This document shows positions 27,550-35,437 of a stretch of DNA of 64,000 bases, piece by piece. How positions within the stretch are numbered: position 1 is the first letter of the stretch; each line of letters opens with the position of its first letter. The position numbers and the translations under genes are program-made. Under the pieces are notes generated by a model. The model was given only the letters and a program-made list of their open reading frames with translations, was not told the origin of the DNA and did not search any database. Source of the stretch: JANSWP01 sp041941305 (GTDB taxonomy: Bacteria > Bacteroidota > Bacteroidia > Chitinophagales > Saprospiraceae); contig JBGTQJ010000041.1 in assembly GCA_041941305.1 (NCBI GenBank), positions 15,554 through 79,553 on the forward strand, read 5' to 3'.

Positions 27550-28377
27550 TTAAATTCTTTTGACCAACAGTGGTCTCATTTTCTGATCAAAATAACAGCG
27601 CATCCAGGAAGGTATTTCATCCCCTTCTTCGGAGATAAATTGTATCAAACCATTGTCCATGGCACGGTAGGTCCAAATATGTTTTTTGCCCTCTCCTGTG
27701 ACATAAGAACCAAATTTTAAAATGTAGTCAATTTCCCAACCTTGACCAATGCGTTTTATAGAAATATCATTTCCTCCCACTTTTGGAATTCCCAAATCTA
27801 TTTCGGAGACCCCTTCTACATTGTAAAATTCATTTGCCAAAGCAGCCATATTTAAAGGTTCTTTGGATCGAATGGTAATGGCATCCTGAGTATCATTCCA
27901 GTTGACGTGCTTTTCGATAATCAAGTCAAATTCATCTAATAAATCATTGATGTCATCACTGGTCGTTTCACTAATACCGGCTCTCAGTGGAGCCGCCCAA
28001 GCTACTGTTTTCTCAAAAATAACCACAAAATGATCGATTGACGGATTTGGAAATGTGTGGACATTGCATTTGGCAATGGATCTGGCTGTCTCATTCTTTA
28101 TATAAATACTGGAGAGAATATTGTAAAAGTCGTCAATGTTACTTCTGGGAATAGCAATGCTTTGGTAACGTAAATCTTCTTGTTCTGCATTGACTCTTAA
28201 AGCAAGCCTTGCCGCATCTCGTTTAAATTTTCGCTTTAAATTATTTGGAATTTCTGTTTGATTGTTGGAAACTTTAACTGTAGCAACAGCAGTAGCCTGC
28301 CCAAAGGATGGACTTCTGTTTATGATGAGTAATGTCCCTATAATGAGATAAATGCTGAATCCAGTTAATCTTCTCAC
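27550..28377 (-). CDS. Secreted hypothetical protein, 275 residues
   Basis: A signal peptide is clear: MRRLTGFSIYLIIGTLLII, with likely cleavage after SPSFGQ (residue about 26). The mature protein has no domain I recognise. It is mixed alpha/beta, with one internal Cys in AKCNVHTF, a second in MRCYFD, and a C-terminal Trp/Tyr-rich segment. It lacks a T9SS sorting domain, so a periplasmic location is likely. It is followed upstream, on the same strand, by the DUF5723-type outer-membrane gene with about 165 bases between them; they may or may not be co-transcribed. Confidence 0.8.
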   Translation of the reverse strand: MRRLTGFSIYLIIGTLLIINRSPSFGQATAVATVKVSNNQTEIPNNLKRKFKRDAARLALRVNAEQEDLRYQSIAIPRSNIDDFYNILSSIYIKNETARSIAKCNVHTFPNPSIDHFVVIFEKTVAWAAPLRAGISETTSDDINDLLDEFDLIIEKHVNWNDTQDAITIRSKEPLNMAALANEFYNVEGVSEIDLGIPKVGGNDISIKRIGQGWEIDYILKFGSYVTGEGKKHIWTYRAMDNGLIQFISEEGDEIPSWMRCYFDQKMRPLLVKRI

Positions 28378-28542
28378 AGAAATGTTTGCTTTACAGGGTT
28401 TTAAAGTGAGGGGTTGGATTTAAATAAGCTACCTAAATTTTTTGCTGATAATAAAATTCAACCATACGCTTAGTAAAAGAAAATAGTCTTTACTAATAAA
28501 AAGTATCACAAAAGCAATTATTTGTGACATTAATAAAACAAG

Positions 28543-29997
28543 CTAAAAGTCATAACACTTAATTTTCTTGCCCTTTGTTCTTTTCCCAAACTTTTTGCCG
28601 CCTCCATCTAAACCTGCACGAAATGCATTGATTTTCAGTGCAACATAAAAGTCTGTCCCAGAATAATTATTATCACCAAAAAAGCTGCCAAGGTTATCGC
28701 TTCCAATTGTCAAAAAAGCCAATCTTGCAGCAAGACCAACACGGAAATCCTGCCAGTTGTATAGGACTACGGGAATGGAAGCCGAAAACCATCTATGTTC
28801 AAATCGAGGGCTCAAAGCGAAAATATTTCCGCGTTCTACAGCAATACCAGAAAGTAGAATTCTCTGAACAAGTGTAGTGTTAAAAAAGATATTCTCCGTA
28901 AAGGAATAATCTACCTGAAGGCTAAAAGCTGTAGGCAGCCACAATTTGAAATTGTCATCGTAGTACGAAGCATTGGGATCGCTTAAAGCCTGGTTACTAA
29001 ATAATTGTGCCATATCGTCAAGCTCACTTAATCCTGTAAATTGATTGAAATCATTGCCGCCTAACAATCTCGTACTGTCTGTTCGAATGATGTGAGCAGT
29101 GGCATTTTCATTAAAATTGATGTATCCAATATCCAAAATTGAAAGCCCAATTTTAAAAAGATAGTCTTCCGTATTTCCTTCTATGATATTCAATACCCCA
29201 ATATCAATTGCAAAGCCATGTCCATTTTTTTGCACTTCAAAATCATTGGAATTCTCCACCAGATTAGAATTAGTATATCCAAAATCGACCAATACATCTT
29301 CTACAATTGCCGAGTTTTGAGTGTTTTTGGCGTATTGAGTGCTCCCACTATGTTGAAAGTAAGCCGCTTCATATCCTGTCAGGAACTTAGCATTGATTCC
29401 AAAAGCAAAAGCTCCGTTATTGGCAGGAGCTTTAAAGGCATAATTGAACCCTAATTCACGCCAACTCATTGCTGCAATTTCAAATGAACCTATTTCAAAA
29501 TTATCCAGAAATGGTCTGGAATCATATTGATAGTAACTAAACTCATTAGGTAGCCCTTGCCCGGAAAACATTGTTCTGGCTTTTGTAAAAATGCCGGCAG
29601 AATGTTGTTCTCCAAATCTAATCGCAACCGATGGCCCCATTATTTCTGTTTGAATAATGCCAAATCGCTTTCTGGCATTGCTAAAAAAGTTGACAATGTA
29701 GGCATCCGCAGGAGCTTGGGTTTCTACCAAATCTGGAGCATGATAAAAATCTCCATCCGAAGTATTTTTCAGTAAATCTAATGTGTTGGTGTTTTCTATG
29801 TAGGTATAGTTATTCTCTACAAAAAAATTGACTGTAGCGATATTGACATCCCACCTCAAGTCGTTGGTTAGATTTCCGGCTGGATTGAGACCGAGGCTAT
29901 TTACTCCAGCATAGTTTTCAAGGCGAAGACCAAGTTGCTCCTGTCCAAATAAATTTTGAGCAAAAAATAACAAAACGATAATTGGATATTGTTTCAT
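28543..29997 (-). CDS. DUF5723-type outer-membrane beta-barrel protein
   Basis: A 484-residue predicted outer-membrane protein. The signal peptide MKQYPIIVLLFFAQNLFGQ is followed by LGLRLENYAGVNSLGLNPAGN, the N-terminal block typical of DUF5723 and related PorV-like barrels. The body shows repeated amphipathic strands ending in aromatic residues (FAFGINAKFLTGYEAAYF, FRVGLAARLAFLTIG). The C-terminus is basic (GKRTKGKKIKCYDF), unlike the terminal Phe of classical porins. The role is unknown; association with T9SS cargo is possible but not shown. The start codon follows from the signal peptide. Confidence 0.75.
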   Translation of the reverse strand: MKQYPIIVLLFFAQNLFGQEQLGLRLENYAGVNSLGLNPAGNLTNDLRWDVNIATVNFFVENNYTYIENTNTLDLLKNTSDGDFYHAPDLVETQAPADAYIVNFFSNARKRFGIIQTEIMGPSVAIRFGEQHSAGIFTKARTMFSGQGLPNEFSYYQYDSRPFLDNFEIGSFEIAAMSWRELGFNYAFKAPANNGAFAFGINAKFLTGYEAAYFQHSGSTQYAKNTQNSAIVEDVLVDFGYTNSNLVENSNDFEVQKNGHGFAIDIGVLNIIEGNTEDYLFKIGLSILDIGYINFNENATAHIIRTDSTRLLGGNDFNQFTGLSELDDMAQLFSNQALSDPNASYYDDNFKLWLPTAFSLQVDYSFTENIFFNTTLVQRILLSGIAVERGNIFALSPRFEHRWFSASIPVVLYNWQDFRVGLAARLAFLTIGSDNLGSFFGDNNYSGTDFYVALKINAFRAGLDGGGKKFGKRTKGKKIKCYDF

Positions 29998-30263
29998 GGA
30001 TAAAAATTTATTTCTCTAGGGTACTCTTTTGAAATTGCCGCGCCCAGGGCGCAAAAATTTCTTTTGTAGGGGCTTTCGCCATCATTGATGGCATTTTCCA
30101 TCACTTTCCAAAAAAAATACAGTAGAGAAAAATTTATTGGTTTTGAGAATGACCAAAACAGTAAATTGAAAAAAAACTTAGGAAGGGATTTAGGTGATTA
30201 AGGATAGATTTTTCGGGTGGTTGATTAATACGATAAAAAGGTGCCAATTATTTTTATATCATG
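29998..30263. other. Intergenic region, a weak G/C-rich hairpin only
   Basis: Contains GCGCCC-A-GGGCGC (about 30038-30050) within a longer imperfect inverted repeat, and GCCATCATTGATGGC at about 30078. There is no coding sequence and no clear promoter. Confidence 0.35.
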
Positions 30264-30623
30264 CTATAAAATTATTGCCAGTTTTGGCAAAAAGATAAAT
30301 AAACCGATTGCAATTGCAGTGACGGCAGCTATTAAAACAGCTCCTGCTGCTAGATCTTTTGTTTTTCCAGCTAATTCGTGATATTCCGGAGAAACCAAAT
30401 CAGTTAAAAATTCAATGGCCGTATTGAATGCTTCAGCTGCTAAAACAAATCCTATTGCAATTACGACCAAACACCATTCCACAAATGAAATAGAAAAAAA
30501 ACAGCCTGCTCCAATTACTAAAACTGCACAAACCAAATGAACCTTAGCATTAACCTGAGTTCGAACCAAAGTAGCAATTCCAGTAAAAGCATATTTGAAA
30601 CTATTGATTCTCTTTTGCCACAT
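30264..30623 (-). CDS. dgkA: Diacylglycerol/undecaprenol kinase family protein
   Basis: A 119-residue integral membrane kinase with three predicted membrane helices. Family members phosphorylate diacylglycerol or undecaprenol at the inner membrane. The signature EAFNTAIEFLTDLVSPEYHELAGKTKDLAAGAVL (in two parts, residues about 64-97) contains the catalytic Glu and the acidic metal-binding residues. Bacteroidota and Gram-positive members of this type often act on undecaprenol, but the substrate is not decided by sequence here. The start overlaps the end of the upstream EEP gene by 23 bases, so the two are co-transcribed. Confidence 0.92.
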   Translation of the reverse strand: MWQKRINSFKYAFTGIATLVRTQVNAKVHLVCAVLVIGAGCFFSISFVEWCLVVIAIGFVLAAEAFNTAIEFLTDLVSPEYHELAGKTKDLAAGAVLIAAVTAIAIGLFIFLPKLAIIL

Positions 30624-31617
30624 AATTGGTTTTGGTTAATTGATAAAAACCAGAAATTCCGATATGATTGGCCTCGCTTCCATTTAAGTTTTCAAACTCA
30701 AGACAATCAAAATGTTCTGAATAAAAGATATGATCTAAAGGCACTTCAAAAAAAGAAATGGTTCCATCTGAAAAAGAAGGCATAAAGCCACTTCTGCTAT
30801 CTCTCAAGTTGGTACTATCGCGAAACGCTTGAATTTCCATTGACCAGGAAACAACATTATAATCTCCAAAAGCCAATAGTGGCATACTGGATGAACGAAC
30901 AAAGTCTGTCAGGACTTGGAGATGTCCACGCAATTTTTCGAAGGAAGAAAAGTTAAAGGCTGGATAAGTGTGGGAGCTAATAAATTGTATGGTATCAATT
31001 TGGTTACTCAATAAAAATCTGCCTGTAAGGTTTGGAACATCTTCAAAATACAGGGTATCAATATCTAAAAGGACATATTTAGAAAAGATCGACATTCCAA
31101 AAATCCCAAGATCTAACATCGTGTGGAAATAGGGATAATTTACACCCAACTCATTTTCTAAAATCAAATCCCATTGAGGGGTAACCTCCTGTATGGATAC
31201 TATGTCAGCTTCGGTTTCCAGTATTTCTTCAATCATTCTATCCGCTTCTTCATTTGCATCCGATATATTAAAATGTGCTATCTTGATCTTAGGGAAAAGA
31301 GCCTCAGATTTTTCAGCAATTAGTTCTGGAGTAATGGTTTTTCTATTGAGGATTTCAGCAGGAATTTGGGCATACTTCAGATAGATGGCCAGAGCAGCAC
31401 AACATCCAAAACTTGCGAACATCAGTCGAGGTTGCTTCAAAATAAGCAAGCCTAATCCAGCTACTAAATAGCTAATCATAATCTGAGAGGCATAATTTTC
31501 GGCAAACCTCAAAGAGGAAGGTAAGTATTCTGATAAAATGCACAGGCCGACTCCCGCTATCATTATAAAATAAAGAGCGGATTGAATAAATTTTTGATGG
31601 AGTATTTTGGCAAGCAT
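30601..31617 (-). CDS. Membrane-anchored endonuclease/exonuclease/phosphatase-family protein
   Basis: A 338-residue protein with two or three N-terminal membrane segments (residues about 12-95) followed by an EEP hydrolase domain. Family landmarks are IVSIQEVTPQWD (metal-binding Glu), SSHTYP (His), FGDYNVVSWS (the GDFN-type motif), PLDHIFYS and ANHIGISGFY (C-terminal His). The catalytic set looks complete. Such membrane-tethered EEP proteins may act on phosphodiesters outside the cytoplasmic membrane, but the substrate is unknown. It overlaps the DgkA gene by 23 bases, suggesting a lipid or envelope link. Confidence 0.88.
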   Translation of the reverse strand: MLAKILHQKFIQSALYFIMIAGVGLCILSEYLPSSLRFAENYASQIMISYLVAGLGLLILKQPRLMFASFGCCAALAIYLKYAQIPAEILNRKTITPELIAEKSEALFPKIKIAHFNISDANEEADRMIEEILETEADIVSIQEVTPQWDLILENELGVNYPYFHTMLDLGIFGMSIFSKYVLLDIDTLYFEDVPNLTGRFLLSNQIDTIQFISSHTYPAFNFSSFEKLRGHLQVLTDFVRSSSMPLLAFGDYNVVSWSMEIQAFRDSTNLRDSRSGFMPSFSDGTISFFEVPLDHIFYSEHFDCLEFENLNGSEANHIGISGFYQLTKTNYVAKENQ

Positions 31618-31675
31618 TTTTAGAACCCTTCGACGCTTAACTTAGTCAGGGTATGTATCGGTTTGTTTTTTGTGT

Positions 31676-31862
31676 TGAACTTGTCTAAGGTTTTTGGATG
31701 AGGAGAGTTGTAAGTGCTTGATTTTGAGGACGAAGCTTATTTTGAGTTTCGTACCTGCCCCGAAGGGATCCCTTTGGGAGAAGGTACGGAAGGAAAAATA
31801 GCTGAAGTATTCAGAATCAATGACTTGCAAGCATGCCATTAAAATAACTTTAGACAAGTTCA
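31676..31862. mobile_element. MITE-like element with terminal inverted repeats
   Basis: TGAACTTGTCTAAGGTT (31676-31692) is mirrored by AACTTTAGACAAGTTCA (31846-31862) with one mismatch. The 187-bp interior holds a nested palindrome, GTACCT..CCCGAAGGGATCCCTTTGGG..AGGTAC. No transposase or clear target duplication was seen. It fills most of the gap between the EEP gene and tadA. Confidence 0.65.
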
Positions 31863-31935
31863 TTTATTTGTTAGGCAAATATAAGGTCTTGGCAATTAAA
31901 AAAGTCTATCATACAAACCTGGTTCGTTCTGTCTT

Positions 31936-32379
31936 CTAACGCTTAGATTTAAAAAAAGCTTTTAACAACAGTGAACAATCACTATTTAATATACCAAACT
32001 CTACTTTTGATTTAGGATGTAGCAATCGTTTTCCAAACCTCATGAATCCTTTCGAATCATCACTTGCTCCATAAACTATCCTCCCAATTTGAGCCCACGT
32101 CAGTGCTCCGGCGCACATTATACAAGGCTCAAGAGTAACATAAAGGGTACAATCGTTTAAGTATTTGCTACCCAAATTCTCAGCAGCTGCAGTAATTGCC
32201 AGAATTTCAGCATGTGCGGTTACATCGTTAAGCTTTTCGGTTTGGTTATGAGCTCTTGCAATTATTCTATTTTCACAGACTACCACCGCCCCTACCGGTA
32301 CTTCTCCTTTCTCAAAAGCGATTTGAGCCTCCTGAAGGGCTTGTTTCATATAATGTTCATCAGAAAAAACACTCAACAT
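31936..32379 (-). CDS. tadA: tRNA-specific adenosine deaminase TadA
   Basis: A 147-residue zinc-dependent deaminase that converts A34 to inosine in tRNA-Arg(ACG). The zinc site is complete: HAE at 56-58 (His ligand and catalytic Glu) and PCIMC at 85-89 (two Cys ligands). EVPVGAVVV and the FFGASD-type segment IVYGASDDSKG fit TadA rather than guanine or cytidine deaminases, though a broader nucleoside deaminase is possible. A TACATTTG -7 element lies five bases before the ATG, suggesting a very short or absent leader. Confidence 0.9.
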   Translation of the reverse strand: MLSVFSDEHYMKQALQEAQIAFEKGEVPVGAVVVCENRIIARAHNQTEKLNDVTAHAEILAITAAAENLGSKYLNDCTLYVTLEPCIMCAGALTWAQIGRIVYGASDDSKGFMRFGKRLLHPKSKVEFGILNSDCSLLLKAFFKSKR

Positions 32380-32384
32380 AAACC

Positions 32385-32392
32385 CAAATGTA
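32385..32392 (-). promoter_or_regulatory. Promoter -7 element of tadA, leaderless arrangement
   Basis: The minus strand reads TACATTTG, then GGTTT and the tadA ATG. With transcription starting 4-7 bases past the element, the mRNA begins at or next to the start codon. Confidence 0.5.
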
Positions 32393-32554
32393 GATGAAAA
32401 TGTTTAAACCTGCTGATTTGTTCTAATGCAGTATTTTGAAAAGGTGGCATTTTATCATAGCTTCTATAAATGCAAATACAAAAACACCATAACATCGATC
32501 CATTCCATTTTTGAACTTTAAACATATAACCTTAAAGGATTTCCCCAATCTTTT

Positions 32555-32562
32555 TACCTTTG
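32555..32562 (+). promoter_or_regulatory. Promoter -7 element of guaB, leaderless arrangement
   Basis: TACCTTTG is followed by CGA and the guaB ATG at 32566, so the predicted transcription start coincides with the start codon. Confidence 0.55.
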
Positions 32563-32565
32563 CGA

Positions 32566-34053
32566 ATGGAAATAGTAAAAACACCACCGCAGAAATTTTT
32601 GGGAGAAGCCCTCACCTTTGACGACGTTCTGCTTGTCCCTTCCTATTCAGAAGTCCTTCCCAGAGAAGTTGACATTTCTTCGCAACTCACATCAGATATA
32701 AGACTGAATGCACCTATAGTCTCCGCAGCAATGGATACCGTAACGGAGAAAAATCTGGCCATCGCTATCGCCAGGCAGGGTGGCATTGGCATCGTTCACA
32801 AAAACATGACGATAGAACAGCAGGCTGAGCAAGTGAGAAGTGTCAAACGTTCTGAAAGTGGGATGATCATTGATCCAGTAACGCTTGGCGTGGATGCATT
32901 GGTGGGTGACGCACAGGCTTTGATGAAGAAGTTTAGTATTGGAGGCATTCCTATTGTGGATGAACGCAATAAATTGATCGGGATTTTGACCAATCGCGAT
33001 TTGAGATTTGAAAAACAACTGGAACGCCCTGTTAAAGCGTTAATGACTTCTGAAAATTTAATAACTGCACCTGAAGGGACTACTTTAGAACAAGCCAGAG
33101 ACATCCTTCAGGAATATAAAATCGAAAAACTGCCGGTCGTCGACAAAGACAATACGCTGGTTGGTTTAATTACTTATAAAGACATCATAAAAGTTGAAGA
33201 TTACCCAAACTCTTGCAAAGATTCTTTAGGACGCCTGGTAGTAGGAGCTGCAGTTGGGGTTACAGCAGATACCTTGGATCGGGTTGAAGCACTTGTCAAC
33301 GTTGGGGTCGATGTAATTTGTGTAGATACTGCACATGGTCATTCTCGTGGAGTTTTAAATACGATAAAACTAGTCAAAAAACACTACCCTGATTTACAAA
33401 TCATTGGAGGGAATGTAGCGACTGGTGAAGGGGCTAAAGCCCTTGTAGAAGCTGGTGTAAATGGAGTAAAAGTAGGAGTTGGCCCAGGAAGTATTTGCAC
33501 CACCAGAATTGTGGCTGGGGTAGGTATTCCTCAATTATCTGCAATCAACAATGCTTTTAAAGCCATCAAAGGTACAGGGATTCCAATCATTGGTGACGGC
33601 GGTATTCGCTATACTGGAGATATCGCAAAAGCACTCGCTGCAGGAGCAGGGACCATTATGGCTGGGGGGCTTTTTGCCGGGGTTGAAGAAGCTCCGGGAG
33701 AAACTATTTTATTTGAGGGAAGAAAATTCAAGGTTTATAGAGGGATGGGGTCTATTGGCGCTATGCAATTGGGTTCTAAAGACCGCTACTTCCAAGATGT
33801 AGAGGATGATATCAAAAAGCTGGTTCCTGAAGGGATTGAAGGGAGAGTGCCCTACAAGGGAACTTTGGCAGAAGTGATGGTTCAGTATTTAGGTGGCTTG
33901 AGAGCTAGTATGGGTTATTGTGGAGCAAGCACCATAGAAAAGTTACAAGGAGCCAAATTTGTTCAAATGTCTGCCGCAGGAGTTCATGAGAGTCATCCAC
34001 ATAATATTACTATTACGAAAGAGGCACCGAATTACAGCCGACATAAGAAATAG
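32566..34053 (+). CDS. guaB: Inosine-5'-monophosphate dehydrogenase
   Basis: A 495-residue enzyme that oxidises IMP to XMP with NAD, the rate-limiting step of GMP synthesis. The TIM barrel starts with LTFDDVLLVPSYSEVLP. Two CBS domains are inserted at about residues 95-215, including GGIPIVDERNKLIGILTNRDLRF and KLPVVDKDNTLVGLITYKD. The catalytic loop GVGPGSICTTRIVAGVG carries the active-site Cys. The flap region has YRGMGSIGAM and DRYFQD. The ATG at 32566 gives MEIVKTPPQKF; the TTG two codons earlier lies in the promoter element and is unlikely. It ends at a strong bidirectional terminator. Confidence 0.98.
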   Translation: MEIVKTPPQKFLGEALTFDDVLLVPSYSEVLPREVDISSQLTSDIRLNAPIVSAAMDTVTEKNLAIAIARQGGIGIVHKNMTIEQQAEQVRSVKRSESGMIIDPVTLGVDALVGDAQALMKKFSIGGIPIVDERNKLIGILTNRDLRFEKQLERPVKALMTSENLITAPEGTTLEQARDILQEYKIEKLPVVDKDNTLVGLITYKDIIKVEDYPNSCKDSLGRLVVGAAVGVTADTLDRVEALVNVGVDVICVDTAHGHSRGVLNTIKLVKKHYPDLQIIGGNVATGEGAKALVEAGVNGVKVGVGPGSICTTRIVAGVGIPQLSAINNAFKAIKGTGIPIIGDGGIRYTGDIAKALAAGAGTIMAGGLFAGVEEAPGETILFEGRKFKVYRGMGSIGAMQLGSKDRYFQDVEDDIKKLVPEGIEGRVPYKGTLAEVMVQYLGGLRASMGYCGASTIEKLQGAKFVQMSAAGVHESHPHNITITKEAPNYSRHKK

Positions 34054-34099
34054 TAAAATCCTGGAGCCTTTGAAATGCTCCAAAGGTTAGCATAAAAAA

Positions 34100-34128
34100 A
34101 AAGTCCTGCTGTATCCCAGCAGGACTTT
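34100..34128. terminator. Bidirectional terminator between guaB and the outer-membrane gene
   Basis: AAAGTCCTGCTG / CAGCAGGACTTT, a 12-bp perfect stem with a TATCC loop, is flanked by an A-run on the left and TTAAAG on the right. Confidence 0.85.
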
Positions 34129-34160
34129 AAAGTTTAAAAACTTCACATCAATATTATCGC

Positions 34161-34709
34161 TTAAATTTTCATTGTAGCACCTATTGTAAGAACGGATATA
34201 CCGTATCCAAGCTCTCCAAACAATCCCCACTTTTCGTTTAAGTGATATCGTGCACCAGCGAAAACTGCCCATCCAATACCACTTGCAGAAGCTGCTGACA
34301 AATTAGCGAGATACGGGTCATTGCTAGTCATATCGGAACTTACGACGATGTAACCTAGTGTTAAACCTGCATACGTATCCATTTTGCTACTAATATCGAA
34401 GTGGTAAGCACCTCTGGCACCAACCAAGATGTAGGAGTATTTCCACTCAGCATAGGTTCCATCGAAGAAACTGATTCGATCAGACTTTCCAGTAGAAAAT
34501 CCTACCAAACCACCAATAGTGATTTTATCCGTTATTGCATAATCTGCAGCAATACTCAATGGAGGAATTGTAGAGCTTACTCCAGCTCCAGTGTATACAT
34601 TCAATAAACCAATGCCTGCGTTAACATCGATCTGTCTTTTGGAAATGTTTTGTGCGTTTAAATTGGTCATTGCAACTAAAAGTGTGAAGAAGAACAATAC
34701 TTTTTTCAT
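34161..34709 (-). CDS. Outer-membrane beta-barrel protein, 182 residues
   Basis: A small porin-like protein. The signal peptide MKKVLFFFTLLVAMTNLNAQ is followed by an eight-strand-type barrel pattern: alternating residues with aromatic girdles (ADYAITDKITIGGLVGFSTG, YILVGARGAYHFD, GWAVFAGARYHLNEKWGLFGELGYG). It resembles OmpW/OmpA-barrel families (outer membrane protein beta-barrel domain). It should lie in the outer membrane; no ligand is suggested. It converges on guaB at a shared bidirectional terminator. Confidence 0.82.
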   Translation of the reverse strand: MKKVLFFFTLLVAMTNLNAQNISKRQIDVNAGIGLLNVYTGAGVSSTIPPLSIAADYAITDKITIGGLVGFSTGKSDRISFFDGTYAEWKYSYILVGARGAYHFDISSKMDTYAGLTLGYIVVSSDMTSNDPYLANLSAASASGIGWAVFAGARYHLNEKWGLFGELGYGISVLTIGATMKI

Positions 34710-34735
34710 GATTCAAATGATCTTAAGGGTTTTGT

Positions 34736-34773
34736 TCAGTAGGCAGTTTGCAGTGGACAGTTTGCAGTTTTTT
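34736..34773. repeat. CAGTTTG-type low-complexity repeat
   Basis: Two copies of GCAGTTTGCAGT spaced 14 bases apart. It resembles the GGTAGACGGT and CCAGCAACC repeats near 5 kb in style: tandem 7-mers in intergenic DNA. Confidence 0.55.
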
Positions 34774-34936
34774 GGCGCGCTGTTGCTACATTCTGACAGC
34801 TGAAAAAGAAATGTTTGTTTTTGATTGCGATGCAAATATGGGCTTGGTGAATAAGGATTTGAAAGCCGAAAGCAGTGAATTGGACTAGTAATCCCGTCAA
34901 ATAGAAATTTAAGGTAGTGAGGTACAAATGCTTGAT

Positions 34937-34944
34937 TATCTTTG
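34937..34944 (+). promoter_or_regulatory. Promoter -7 element of dtd
   Basis: TATCTTTG, an exact TAnnTTTG match, 28 bases before the dtd ATG at 34973. Confidence 0.65.
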
Positions 34945-34972
34945 CGCTCTTCAAATTTATAAATCAACATTT

Positions 34973-35425
34973 ATGCGCGTTGTCATTCAAAAAGTTTCCA
35001 AGGCATCCGTCACCATTGAAGGAAAAGTGAAATCCCAAATTGAAAAAGGCTTACTTATCCTTTTGGGCATTGAAGATACTGACAATCAAGAAGATATAGA
35101 TTGGCTTTGTAAAAAAATAGTGAATTTGCGCATTTTCAACGATACAGAAGGCAAAATGAATTTGTCTGTTCAGGATGTGAATGGGAATTTACTTGTGGTT
35201 AGCCAATTTACCCTTCATGCTAATGTCAAAAAAGGCAATCGTCCTTCTTATATTCGCGCCGCCAAACCCGATTTCGCCATTCCAATGTATGAGCAATTTG
35301 TAAAAACTTTGGGGATGATTTCCGGAAAAGAAATTGGAACAGGGGAGTTTGGAGCTATGATGGAAGTCGCTTTGGTGAATGATGGCCCCGTTACCATTTG
35401 GATAGATTCAAAAAATAAAGAATAG
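34973..35425 (+). CDS. dtd: D-aminoacyl-tRNA deacylase
   Basis: A 150-residue dimeric enzyme that hydrolyses D-aminoacyl-tRNA (and Gly-tRNA-Ala), keeping D-amino acids out of protein synthesis. The start MRVVIQKVSKASVTIEG is the standard N-terminus; the frame is open to 34928, but a TATCTTTG promoter lies between. Active-site motifs are VVSQFTLHA (the SQFTL motif) and NDGPVTIWID (the Gly-cisPro motif), with TGEFGAMMEV between. It is followed after 12 bases by ftcD and is probably co-transcribed. Confidence 0.96.
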   Translation: MRVVIQKVSKASVTIEGKVKSQIEKGLLILLGIEDTDNQEDIDWLCKKIVNLRIFNDTEGKMNLSVQDVNGNLLVVSQFTLHANVKKGNRPSYIRAAKPDFAIPMYEQFVKTLGMISGKEIGTGEFGAMMEVALVNDGPVTIWIDSKNKE

Positions 35426-35437
35426 GAATACAAAAAT

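Noticed and set aside
31642..31863. 73-codon minus-strand ORF
   Set aside because: It coincides with the inverted-repeat element at 31676-31862 and reads through its palindromic core.
34713..34970. Two minus-strand ORFs upstream of the outer-membrane gene
   Set aside because: They cover the CAGTTTG repeat and the dtd promoter and lack features of real proteins.
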